Of a stretch of 64,000 bases of DNA, positions 54,401-61,572 are shown piece by piece. The position numbers and the translations under genes were made by a program. How positions within the stretch are numbered: the first letter of the stretch is position 1; each line of letters begins with the position of its first letter. The notes under the pieces are model-generated. The model worked only from the letters and a program-made list of their open reading frames with translations, ran no database searches and was not told the DNA's origin. Source of the stretch: Bradyrhizobiaceae bacterium (GTDB lineage Bacteria > Pseudomonadota > Alphaproteobacteria > Rhizobiales > Xanthobacteraceae). The stretch lies in the NCBI GenBank assembly GCA_003963145.1, contig RXJJ01000003.1, positions 362,146 through 426,145 of the forward strand. Reading direction: 5' to 3'.

Positions 54401-55207
54401 CTATTTTCCGAGCGCCAGCGCGATCAGGCCGAGCGTGCCGACGACCACGCGCCACCATGCGAACAGCGCAAAACCATTGCGCGTGACGAAATCCAGAAAC
54501 GTCTTCACCACGATCAAAGCCGTGATGAAGGACACTACGAAGCCGACCGCGATTGTCAGCGAGTGATCGAACGTCATGTCGCCGCGGCTCTTGTAGAAAT
54601 CGTAGGCGAACGCGCCGATCATCGTGGGAATCGCCAGAAAGAACGAGAACTCGGCGGCGGAGCGCTTGTCCGCGCCGAACAGCATCGCCGCCACGATCGA
54701 CGCACCGGAACGCGACACGCCCGGTATCATCGCCGCGCATTGCGCGATGCCGATGCCAAGATACATCGGCAGCGGAAATGTCATGGCGTTGTGGTGGCGC
54801 GGATGCATGTCCTGCTGATCGACCCACAGCAGCACGGCGCCGCCGGCAATCAGCGAGAAACAGACCACCCACGGATTGAACAGTACGTCCTTGATGAAGT
54901 GGCCGAACAGCAAACCGAGAATAACGGCCGGCAGAAATGCAACGAGCACGCCGATAACAAAGCGCCGCGCCGCCGGATCGGTGAACATGTGGGTGGCGAC
55001 ATGCCAGAGCCGCCGGAAATAGATCAGCAGGATCGCCAGAATCGCACCGAGCTGGATCATGACCGCAAAGGTCTTCCAGAATTCCTGCTGGTCGAGATTG
55101 AAGAAGCGTTCCACCAGCAACAGGTGTCCGGTGGACGACACGGGCAGAAATTCGGTGACACCCTCGACAATGCCGAGGAACACGGCCTTCAGGAAATCGG
55201 GCAACAT
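54401..55207 (-). CDS. uppP: undecaprenyl-diphosphate phosphatase UppP/BacA
   Basis: UppP regenerates undecaprenyl phosphate, the lipid carrier for peptidoglycan and polysaccharide synthesis; it also confers bacitracin tolerance. The 268-residue polytopic membrane protein has the two family motifs, EGVTEFLPVSSTGHLLL (15-31) with the catalytic Glu and Ser, and PGVSRSGASIVAAML, along with at least seven hydrophobic segments. It is divergent from fzlA. Confidence 0.97.
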   Translation of the reverse strand: MLPDFLKAVFLGIVEGVTEFLPVSSTGHLLLVERFFNLDQQEFWKTFAVMIQLGAILAILLIYFRRLWHVATHMFTDPAARRFVIGVLVAFLPAVILGLLFGHFIKDVLFNPWVVCFSLIAGGAVLLWVDQQDMHPRHHNAMTFPLPMYLGIGIAQCAAMIPGVSRSGASIVAAMLFGADKRSAAEFSFFLAIPTMIGAFAYDFYKSRGDMTFDHSLTIAVGFVVSFITALIVVKTFLDFVTRNGFALFAWWRVVVGTLGLIALALGK

Positions 55208-55373
55208 GGAGGGCGATCCGAAAGGGCTGGAGGGCTGGCAACGGCCGCTCTTGTGGCCTATTCGTCAGCGCCCCGCAACGTGAAAAGCGGTCAAACGGCG
55301 GTTGCCCCGCAGGCAGGCTCGGGTAGTTTGGCCGGCGGCCGCCACGGCACGCGATTTTCGCTTTCGGACTCAT

Positions 55374-55391
55374 CTTAAGGTTCTCCTTAAG
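55374..55391. promoter_or_regulatory. 7-bp inverted repeat upstream of fzlA
   Basis: CTTAAGG-TTCT-CCTTAAG lies 25 bp before the fzlA start codon, in the uppP-fzlA divergent region (55208-55415). It could be an operator or a leader hairpin. No other gene is seen in that region. Confidence 0.35.
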
Positions 55392-55415
55392 TTTCACCGG
55401 GCTATCAAAGATCTG

Positions 55416-56108
55416 ATGTTTACCCTGTTTCACCATCCCTTCTGTCCGCGCTCGCGATTCATTCGCCTCGCCCTCGGCGAGCACGGCTTGGACACGCGCC
55501 TCGCCGAGGAGCGTGTCTGGGAACGGCGCGAGGCCTTTGTCGCCCTCAATCCCGCCGCTGAAACTCCGGTCCTGATCTCGGAAGGATTACCGCCGATTCC
55601 GGGCGCGGCGATCATCGCCGATTATCTCGACGAAGCACATGGCGCGGCGCTCGGCAGCCACCGGCTGCTTCCGGCGAACATGTCGGACCGGATCGAGGTG
55701 CGCCGGTTGATCTCCTGGTTTTGCGACAAGTTCTATGCCGAGGCGGTCGGCCCGCTTGTCACCGAGCGTATCTACAAGCGTTTCATGAATGTCGAGCAGG
55801 GCGGCGGGGCACCGTCGACCGACGTGATGCGTGCGGCAAGAACCAACGTCCGCTATCATCTGGCCTATATCGGCTGGCTCGCCCGCACTCGAAATTTCCT
55901 CGCCGGCGACGATCTCACCTTCGCCGATCTGGCCGCCGCGGCGCATCTGTCCGCGATCGACTATCTCGGCGACGTGCCGTGGGATACTGATGCCGCGGCG
56001 AAAGCCTGGTATGTGCGGATCAAGTCGCGGCCCGCGTTCCGTCCGCTGTTGAACGAATGGCTTCCAGGTCTCCCGGCGCCAGCGCATTACGTCGATCTGG
56101 ATTTTTGA
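55416..56108 (+). CDS. fzlA: FzlA-like GST-fold cell division protein
   Basis: FzlA binds FtsZ filaments and signals to the septal wall synthase FtsW-FtsI in Caulobacter; it has a GST fold but no known transferase activity. The 230-residue product has the thioredoxin-like start MFTLFHHPFCPRSRFIRLALGE, ERVWERREAFVALNPAAETPVL, the segment WFCDKFYAEAVGPLVTERIYKR, DYLGDVPWDTDAAAKAWYVRIKSRP and the terminal YVDLDF tail characteristic of FzlA. The start at 55416 restores the normal N-terminus; the open frame to 55302 has no similarity. The name rests on these motifs recalled from the family. Confidence 0.87.
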   Translation: MFTLFHHPFCPRSRFIRLALGEHGLDTRLAEERVWERREAFVALNPAAETPVLISEGLPPIPGAAIIADYLDEAHGAALGSHRLLPANMSDRIEVRRLISWFCDKFYAEAVGPLVTERIYKRFMNVEQGGGAPSTDVMRAARTNVRYHLAYIGWLARTRNFLAGDDLTFADLAAAAHLSAIDYLGDVPWDTDAAAKAWYVRIKSRPAFRPLLNEWLPGLPAPAHYVDLDF

Positions 56109-56133
56109 AGCGGCTCTTGCACGGCGAAAAACG

Positions 56134-56919
56134 CTAGGACAGTTCCTCGACCGCCGCCAGCATTCGCGCGATATCCTGCGGCCGCGATAGCCGGTGATCG
56201 CCATCCTGAATCAGAGTCAGCACGACATCGTCGCTCGGCAGGCAGTGCGTCAGTGCGAAGGCATGTTGCCAGGGCACGTCCGGATCCTGCGCACCTTGCA
56301 GAATGCGCACCGGGCAACCGACCTTGATCGGGCCCTTGAGCAGCAGGTGGTTGCGGCCTTCCTCGATGAACCGGCGAGTGATCGGATAAGGTTCGCCATA
56401 TTCCGAAGGGCGATACCACGCACCGTCCTTTTCGATCTGGTCGCGTATCTCCTGCGGAAACGCCTTCCACATCAGTTCCTCGGTAAAATCCGGCGCCGGC
56501 GCGATCAGCACAAGGCCGGCCAGCGAGGCGCGCTGCGCCGTGCCTCGCCGCCTGGCCAGCGCACGCGCCAGCAACAGCGCCATCCATCCGCCCATCGACG
56601 ATCCGATCACGATCTGTGGGCCTTCGCAAAACGCATCGAACACCGCGACGCTTTCCTCGATCCACTGGCCAATCGTTCCGTCGGCGAAATCGCCGGAGGA
56701 TTCGCCGTGACCGGAATAGTCGAACCGCACACAGGCGCGGGCCTTTTCCGCGGCGAAGACATCCAGCGCCGCCGCTTTTGTGCCTTTCATGTCGGATTTG
56801 AATCCACCCAGCCAGAACAGGCCCGGCAGCGCGCCCTTTCGCGCGCGGACCGCGATGCGGCGCTTGCCGTCGGATGTTTCAACGTCAAGGTAAACGGGCA
56901 GCTCGGCTGAATTCATCAT
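56134..56919 (-). CDS. alpha/beta hydrolase
   Basis: A 261-residue cytosolic alpha/beta hydrolase. The nucleophile elbow is GSSMGGWMA, the oxyanion-side motif is RFDYSGHGESSGDF, and the acid and base are in QGAQDPDVPW and DGDHRLSR. The overall pattern resembles the ABHD10/BAAT-like carboxylesterase group, but the substrate is unknown. It is convergent with fzlA (25 bp between stops) and divergent from the glycosyltransferase. Confidence 0.88.
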   Translation of the reverse strand: MMNSAELPVYLDVETSDGKRRIAVRARKGALPGLFWLGGFKSDMKGTKAAALDVFAAEKARACVRFDYSGHGESSGDFADGTIGQWIEESVAVFDAFCEGPQIVIGSSMGGWMALLLARALARRRGTAQRASLAGLVLIAPAPDFTEELMWKAFPQEIRDQIEKDGAWYRPSEYGEPYPITRRFIEEGRNHLLLKGPIKVGCPVRILQGAQDPDVPWQHAFALTHCLPSDDVVLTLIQDGDHRLSRPQDIARMLAAVEELS

Positions 56920-57011
56920 CAGAAAATTTTCGCGGATCGATTGGCCGGTTCGCCTGTTATTGATGCAGGCGATGTGCTACGTCAACGGACCTTCCCTGGT
57001 ATCAATTTCTC

Positions 57012-57037
57012 CCATGATCGAGCCCATTCGATCATGG
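57012..57037. promoter_or_regulatory. perfect 10-bp inverted repeat in a divergent promoter region
   Basis: CCATGATCGA and TCGATCATGG flank a six-base spacer, midway between the divergent hydrolase (start 56919) and glycosyltransferase (start 57136). The symmetry and position fit an operator for one or both genes. No regulator gene is adjacent. The rest of 56920-57135 shows nothing recognisable. Confidence 0.45.
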
Positions 57038-57135
57038 AATCGTTTTTCCGGCAGAAAATTTAAAGCAGCGTGCATGGCGAAGGTGGCTTTCTTTCTTATT
57101 TCCCTACCGGCGGCGAACGCTTCCATCGGAAACTC

Positions 57136-58422
57136 ATGATGCAGGACGGCTCTACGGCACGCCAGATCGAAAGCCGGCCACTGAATGAAGCGGCGCCCGC
57201 CGCTTTCGCCGGCCTTGAGATGCCGGCGCCCGCCAACCGCAACCTGTCCAAGAACCTGACAATCCTGATCGCGGTTCCGACGCTCGAAAGCGGTGCGGCC
57301 GACACCAACGCGCTCGATCTGGTCAAGCTGCTGCACGCTGCGGGTCACCGTCCGATCGTGGTGTCGAACGGCGGCAAACTGACCGGTGCGGTGATCGCCA
57401 ATGGCGGCGAGTTTGTCGCGATGAATGTCGCGAGCAAAAATCCCCTCGTCATGATGCAATGCGCGCGGCAATTGTCGATGCTGATCGCCCAGCGCAAATG
57501 CGACGTGGTGCACGCGCTCGGCCGCGCGCCGGCATGGAGCGCTTATGCGGCTGCCCGCATCAACGGCAAGCCGTTTGTCACCACATGGTACAAAGGCTTT
57601 CGCGAGCAGAACGCGCTCAAGCATTTTTACAACGGCGTGATGGCCAAGGGCGATCGCGTGATCGCGACCGGAGAGGACATCGCCGATTTGGTCCGTGATC
57701 GCTACGATACGCCGCCGGCCCGGCTCGCCGTGCTGCCAGCGATGTTCGATGCCGCGCAATTCGATCCACAGACGGTCACAGCCGAACGCGGCGACCGCCT
57801 CCGCCGCGAGTGGGGCGCTTCACCGTCCTGCCGCGTTGTTGTCGCACCCGGCCGCATGGTCCGCCGCAAGGGCCATCATCTCATCGTCAGGGCCGCGGCC
57901 CGCCTGAAGGAGGCCGGGGTCAGGGATTTCATGATCGTCTTTACCGGCGAGGATCAGGGCCGCACCAGCTATACCGGCGAATTGTGGGATCTGATTGCCT
58001 CGACCGGAACCAATGACGTTATTCGCCTTGCCGGTTCTGGCGCCGATCTGCCCGCCTCATTCGCCGCGGCCAATGTTGCGGTCTTCGCGTCGACGCAGGC
58101 CGAAGGAACCAGGCGCGCCGTGCTCGGCGCGCAGGCGATGGGTGTTCCCACGATTGCGTCCGATTTGAGCGCAGGCCCCGAGATTGTGCTGTCGCCGCCA
58201 GCCGTGGCCGAAGATCGCATGACCGGACTGCGCTTTACCTCCGGCGACGACGCGGCGCTGGCTGCAGCCCTGATCCGGATGCTCGGCCTGTCCGAAACTG
58301 CACGCCGGACGATCGGCCTGCGAGGCAGGGACTGGATTCTTGCCCAACATAACCCGAAGGACCTTGCGGAGCGCATATTGCAGCTTTACGTGGACGTCGC
58401 CGGCCACCGGGCGCAGACGTGA
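57136..58422 (+). CDS. glycosyltransferase family 4 protein
   Basis: A 428-residue retaining GT-B glycosyltransferase. The N-terminal Rossmann domain runs ILIAVPTLESGAADTNALDLVKLLHAAGHRPIVVS, and the C-terminal GT4 domain has VVVAPGRMVRRKGHHLIVRAAARLKEAG and AVFASTQAEGTRRAVLGAQAMGVPTIAS in place of the usual E-x7-E. Donor and acceptor are unknown; LPS core or surface polysaccharide are typical targets. The tandem ATG at 57136 is preferred; 57070 (450 residues) is possible. It lies 103 bp upstream of infC. Confidence 0.87.
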   Translation: MMQDGSTARQIESRPLNEAAPAAFAGLEMPAPANRNLSKNLTILIAVPTLESGAADTNALDLVKLLHAAGHRPIVVSNGGKLTGAVIANGGEFVAMNVASKNPLVMMQCARQLSMLIAQRKCDVVHALGRAPAWSAYAAARINGKPFVTTWYKGFREQNALKHFYNGVMAKGDRVIATGEDIADLVRDRYDTPPARLAVLPAMFDAAQFDPQTVTAERGDRLRREWGASPSCRVVVAPGRMVRRKGHHLIVRAAARLKEAGVRDFMIVFTGEDQGRTSYTGELWDLIASTGTNDVIRLAGSGADLPASFAAANVAVFASTQAEGTRRAVLGAQAMGVPTIASDLSAGPEIVLSPPAVAEDRMTGLRFTSGDDAALAAALIRMLGLSETARRTIGLRGRDWILAQHNPKDLAERILQLYVDVAGHRAQT

Positions 58423-58525
58423 CCCCGATACCTCGCATTTGAGCCTTTTCCCAGCGCGTCCTTGCCGCGCAGGCCAATATCCTTCAAAATAGACGCCTTC
58501 TTTCAACAACAGTGGAGACTATCCC

Positions 58526-59065
58526 ATTCGCCGTCCGAACAGAGCCCCGCCGTCCGTCGCCAAAGACGGGCCGCGCATCAACGATGAAATCCGCAACGCT
58601 CAAATCCAGCTCATCGACCAACATGGTGCCAATCTTGGCACCGTCGAAACCGTGGTTGCCGTGAAGATGGCCGCCGAGGCCGGCATGGATCTCGTGGAGA
58701 TCTCGCCGAACGTCAGTCCGCCCGTCTGCAAGATCATGGACTACGGCAAGTACAAGTTTCAGGCCCAAAAGAAGGCCGCCGAGGCGCGCAAGAAACAGAA
58801 GGTGGTCGAGATCAAGGAGATCAAGCTGCGGCCGATGATCGACGATCACGACTATGACGTGAAAATGCGCGCGATGCTCCGCTTCTTCGAAGAAGGCGAC
58901 AAGGTCAAGATCACGCTGCGCTATCGCGGCCGTGAAATGGCGCATCAGGAAATCGGCACCAAGCTGCTCGATCGCGTCAAGTCGGAAACCGCCGAAGTCG
59001 CCAAGGTCGAACAGGACGCCAAGTTCGAAGGCCGTCAGGTGGTCATGGTGCTCGCGCCGCGCTGA
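58526..59065 (+). CDS. infC: translation initiation factor IF-3 (ATT start)
   Basis: IF-3 keeps ribosomal subunits apart and proofreads start codons. No ATG, GTG or TTG fits the N-terminus; the frame opens at ATT (58526), encoding [22 protein letters not shown] after the initiator, with GTGGAG eight bases upstream. That gives 179 residues, the family size, and matches the rare AUU start used by infC in E. coli for autoregulation. The body has [24 protein letters not shown] and the C-terminal [18 protein letters not shown]. An internal ATG at 58652 would delete most of the N-domain. Confidence 0.96.
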   Translation: MRRPNRAPPSVAKDGPRINDEIRNAQIQLIDQHGANLGTVETVVAVKMAAEAGMDLVEISPNVSPPVCKIMDYGKYKFQAQKKAAEARKKQKVVEIKEIKLRPMIDDHDYDVKMRAMLRFFEEGDKVKITLRYRGREMAHQEIGTKLLDRVKSETAEVAKVEQDAKFEGRQVVMVLAPR

Positions 59066-59108
59066 AGCGCGCCGACTGTCCGGACGATATCTCAAGCTCC
59101 CTCATCAT

Positions 59109-59140
59109 AAAAAATGGCGCCACTTTCGGCGCCATTTTTT
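59109..59140. terminator. symmetric bidirectional terminator between infC and a small gene
   Basis: A 13-bp stem (aaaaaatggcgcc / ggcgccatttttt) with a 6-base loop gives a T tract on both strands. It can end infC from the left and the minus-strand small gene from the right. Confidence 0.92.
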
Positions 59141-59181
59141 AAAATCGACCGTTCAAAGTCGCTTGTTCAATGACTGGGAAG

Positions 59182-59316
59182 TCAGAAAACGCGGATGGCC
59201 TCGGCGAGACCGAGAACGGCGAGAAGAGAACCGGCAACCCACCAGACAACAGAGGTCTGGTTTGCCTGGACCGCAACAGCTTTTGCCTTCGAACGTTTGG
59301 CCATTGACTTGGGCAT
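59182..59316 (-). CDS. small single-span membrane protein (44 aa)
   Basis: Unrecognised, but well formed. The product starts MPKSMAKRSKAKAVAVQ, a strongly basic lead, followed by one hydrophobic helix (VVWWVAGSLLAVLGLAEAI) and a short end (RVF). The lead/helix order suggests a positively charged cytoplasmic N-terminus and an inner-membrane anchor. A strong GAGGTG ribosome-binding site lies a few bases before the ATG at 59316, and the bidirectional terminator at 59109-59140 lies just past the stop. The open frame extends upstream to 59502, but that part has no such features. Function unknown. Confidence 0.65.
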   Translation of the reverse strand: MPKSMAKRSKAKAVAVQANQTSVVWWVAGSLLAVLGLAEAIRVF

Positions 59317-59495
59317 GAGCACCTCGCAATTGAATATCCAAGCCAATATGGGTCGATTGTGGCGATTCTGCCAGCACGGCACGGACGCGCTTCGGCGTGG
59401 AGCAGCCATGCCGGAATGCGGGTCGGGGGCCGGAAGGCGGCCCAGCGGCAAGAGCTGGCTGCATTCGCTTTTGCAGGCCGCACGTGGGTTAAACA

Positions 59496-59524
59496 TTGCC
59501 AATTGGCCGTTCCTCTGCCATAAG
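59496..59524 (+). promoter_or_regulatory. candidate sigma-70 promoter of rpmI-rplT
   Basis: TTGCCA (59496-59501), a 17-bp spacer and CATAAG (59519-59524) match the consensus at 5/6 and 4/6. Transcription from here would give a leader of about 155 nt ending in the hairpin before rpmI. Confidence 0.45.
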
Positions 59525-59640
59525 CCCCTCCTTCATCGCCCGGCTGATCAAGGGCTGCCGTGGCGATGCCAATACTGGCTTTTTCTATTCGGGATAAAGC
59601 TTAGTATTTTCAACGCTCTAACGAGCATTTTAGCCGCTGC

Positions 59641-59658
59641 ACCGCCCCTCGGGGCGGT
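59641..59658 (+). promoter_or_regulatory. GC-rich hairpin in the rpmI leader, possible attenuator
   Basis: accgccc and gggcggt pair around a CTCG tetraloop, followed by TTTTG and, 10-20 bases on, the AGGAGAG ribosome-binding site of rpmI. The terminator-like form just before a ribosomal protein operon known to be autoregulated by L20 in other bacteria suggests attenuation; this is inference. Confidence 0.4.
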
Positions 59659-59686
59659 TTTGTGTTGCGGCCTTTAGGAGAGCCAA

Positions 59687-59887
59687 ATGCCCAAGCTGAA
59701 GACCAAGTCGGGCGCCAAAAAGCGCTTCAAAGTCACCGGGACCGGAAAGGTCGTGTCGGCCCATGCGGGCAAGCGCCACGGCATGATCAAGCGCACGAAG
59801 AAGCAGATTCGTCAGCTTCGCGGCACCCGCATCCTGTTCAAGACCGACGGCGACAACGTCAAGAAGTACTTCTTGCCGAACGACTGA
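59687..59887 (+). CDS. rpmI: 50S ribosomal protein L35
   Basis: A 66-residue basic large-subunit protein, [17 protein letters not shown] in full family form with [21 protein letters not shown]. An AGGAGAG ribosome-binding site precedes the ATG. The infC-rpmI-rplT order is conserved, but here infC ends at its own terminator and a promoter candidate lies between them. Confidence 0.98.
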   Translation: MPKLKTKSGAKKRFKVTGTGKVVSAHAGKRHGMIKRTKKQIRQLRGTRILFKTDGDNVKKYFLPND

Positions 59888-59957
59888 TCGCCCCTGCCGC
59901 GCGCCATCGCGCGGCGCTCTGTCACCATTTTGAATTTTCAGATCGAGGAGATCAGTC

Positions 59958-60317
59958 ATGGCTCGCGTCAAACGCGGTGTGACCGCACACGCCAAGCACA
60001 AGAAAGTCTACAAGGCCGCCAAGGGTTTTCGTGGCCGCCGCAAGAACACCATCCGCGCCGCCAAGCCGGCCGTGGACAAGGCCGGACAGTACGCCTTCGC
60101 CGGCCGCAAGCTGAAGAAGCGCACCTTCCGTGCGCTCTGGATTCAGCGCCTCAACGCCGCCGTACGCCCGTTTGGCATGACCTACAGCCGTTTCATCGAT
60201 GGCCTGTCGAAGTCGGGCGTCGTGGTGGACCGCAAGGTGCTCTCGGATCTCGCGATCCACGAACCCGCGGCGTTCCAGGCGATTGCTGAAAAGGCCAAGG
60301 CCGCGCTCGCGGCTTAA
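59958..60317 (+). CDS. rplT: 50S ribosomal protein L20
   Basis: L20 is an early assembly protein of the large subunit. The 119 residues start [30 protein letters not shown] and contain [18 protein letters not shown] and [13 protein letters not shown]. The 70-bp gap after rpmI contains a perfect hairpin (gccgcgcg/cgcgcggc). A palindromic repeat separates rplT from pheS. Confidence 0.98.
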   Translation: MARVKRGVTAHAKHKKVYKAAKGFRGRRKNTIRAAKPAVDKAGQYAFAGRKLKKRTFRALWIQRLNAAVRPFGMTYSRFIDGLSKSGVVVDRKVLSDLAIHEPAAFQAIAEKAKAALAA

Positions 60318-60353
60318 CGCCTTGTCCTCGTTGCCGAGGCGCAACTAACAACG

Positions 60354-60443
60354 ATGTCATGACCGGGCTCGTCCCGGCCATCCACGTCTTGCTGGGCGAT
60401 CTGAATCAAGTCGTGGATGCCCGGGACGAGCCCGGGCATGACG
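60354..60443. repeat. GTCATG-type palindromic repeat, copy 4 (rplT-pheS)
   Basis: A 90-bp palindrome with arms gtcatgaccgggctcgtccc and gggacgagcccgggcatgac, differing from copies 1 and 3 by a compensated T-to-C/A-to-G change (cttgtcc to ctcgtcc, both arms), which suggests the folded form is maintained. It lies 37 bp after rplT and 46 bp before pheS. Confidence 0.9.
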
Positions 60444-60489
60444 ATGGCGAAACAAACCGGCCAGACATTCTCGACCAGAGGATTGCCGG

Positions 60490-61572
60490 ATGTCCGATCT
60501 CGCTCAACTTGAAACTGAAATTCTGGCCGCTGTCGCGGCAGCGTCCGACGAAGCCGCGCTGGAAGCCGTACGTGTCGGCGCGCTCGGCAAGAAGGGCACG
60601 ATCTCGGCGCTGCTGGCGACCCTCGGCAAGATGTCACCCGAGCAGCGCAAGACCGAAGGCGCCGCGATCAACGCGGCCAAGGACAAGATCACACAGGCGC
60701 TAGGCGAACGCCGCGACGTTCTGAAAAACGCTGCGCTCGATGCGAGACTCGCATCGGAGACCGTGGACGTCACCTTGCCGCTGCGCGAGGCGCCCGCCGA
60801 GCAAGGCCGCATCCATCCGCTCAGCCAGGTGATGGACGAACTCACCGCGATTTTCGCCGACATGGGCTTTTCCATCGCCGAGGGCCCGGACATCGAGACC
60901 GACGACTACAATTTCACCAAGCTGAATTTCCCCGAAGGCCATCCGGCGCGGGAAATGCACGACACCTTCTTCTTTCATCGCAAGGAAGACGGCTCGCGGC
61001 CGCTGCTGCGCACGCATACTTCGCCGGTGCAGGTCCGCACCATGCTCAGCCAGAAACCGCCGATCCGGGTGATCTGCCCGGGCCGCACCTATCGCATCGA
61101 CTCTGACGCAACCCATACGCCGCAATTCCACCAGGTCGAGGGCCTTGTCATCGACAAGGGCTCGCATCTCGGCCATTTGAAATGGATTCTCGCCGAATTC
61201 TGCAAGGCGTTCTTCGAGGTCGATAACGTCAACATGAAATTCCGGCCCTCGTTCTTTCCCTTCACCGAACCGTCGCTGGAAGTCGATATCCAGTGCCGCC
61301 GCGAGAAGGGCGAAATCCGGTTCGGCGAGGGCAATGACTGGCTGGAAATTCTTGGCTGCGGCATGGTGCATCCGAACGTGCTGCGCGCCTGCGGCATCGA
61401 TCCTGACGTCTATCAGGGCTTCGCCTGGGGCATGGGCATCGACCGCATCGCGATGCTGAAATACGGCATCAACGACCTGCGCCAGATGTTCGAAAGCGAT
61501 GTCCGCTGGATCAACCATTACGGCTTCAAGCCGCTGGATGTACCGACGCTGGCCGGAGGGCTATCGTCGTGA
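60490..61572 (+). CDS. pheS: phenylalanine-tRNA ligase alpha subunit
   Basis: PheS carries the catalytic core of the heterotetrameric PheRS. The 360-residue product has the N-terminal coiled coil ([30 protein letters not shown]), class II motif 2 ([26 protein letters not shown]) and motif 3 ([18 protein letters not shown]). It overlaps pheT by 4 bp. Confidence 0.98.
   Translation: MSDLAQLETEILAAVAAASDEAALEAVRVGALGKKGTISALLATLGKMSPEQRKTEGAAINAAKDKITQALGERRDVLKNAALDARLASETVDVTLPLREAPAEQGRIHPLSQVMDELTAIFADMGFSIAEGPDIETDDYNFTKLNFPEGHPAREMHDTFFFHRKEDGSRPLLRTHTSPVQVRTMLSQKPPIRVICPGRTYRIDSDATHTPQFHQVEGLVIDKGSHLGHLKWILAEFCKAFFEVDNVNMKFRPSFFPFTEPSLEVDIQCRREKGEIRFGEGNDWLEILGCGMVHPNVLRACGIDPDVYQGFAWGMGIDRIAMLKYGINDLRQMFESDVRWINHYGFKPLDVPTLAGGLSS

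Larger units (their letters stand above)
59317..59686. other. region upstream of rpmI
   Basis: About 370 bp between the small membrane-protein gene and rpmI. It contains a promoter candidate at 59496-59524 and a GC-rich hairpin at 59641-59658 directly before rpmI. An open frame of 160 codons across it on the plus strand (59195-59677) has no family resemblance and is not called. Confidence 0.5.

Noticed and set aside
59195-59677. 160-codon plus-strand frame before rpmI
   Set aside because: It crosses the terminator-flanked small gene on the other strand, a promoter candidate and a hairpin; composition is not protein-like.
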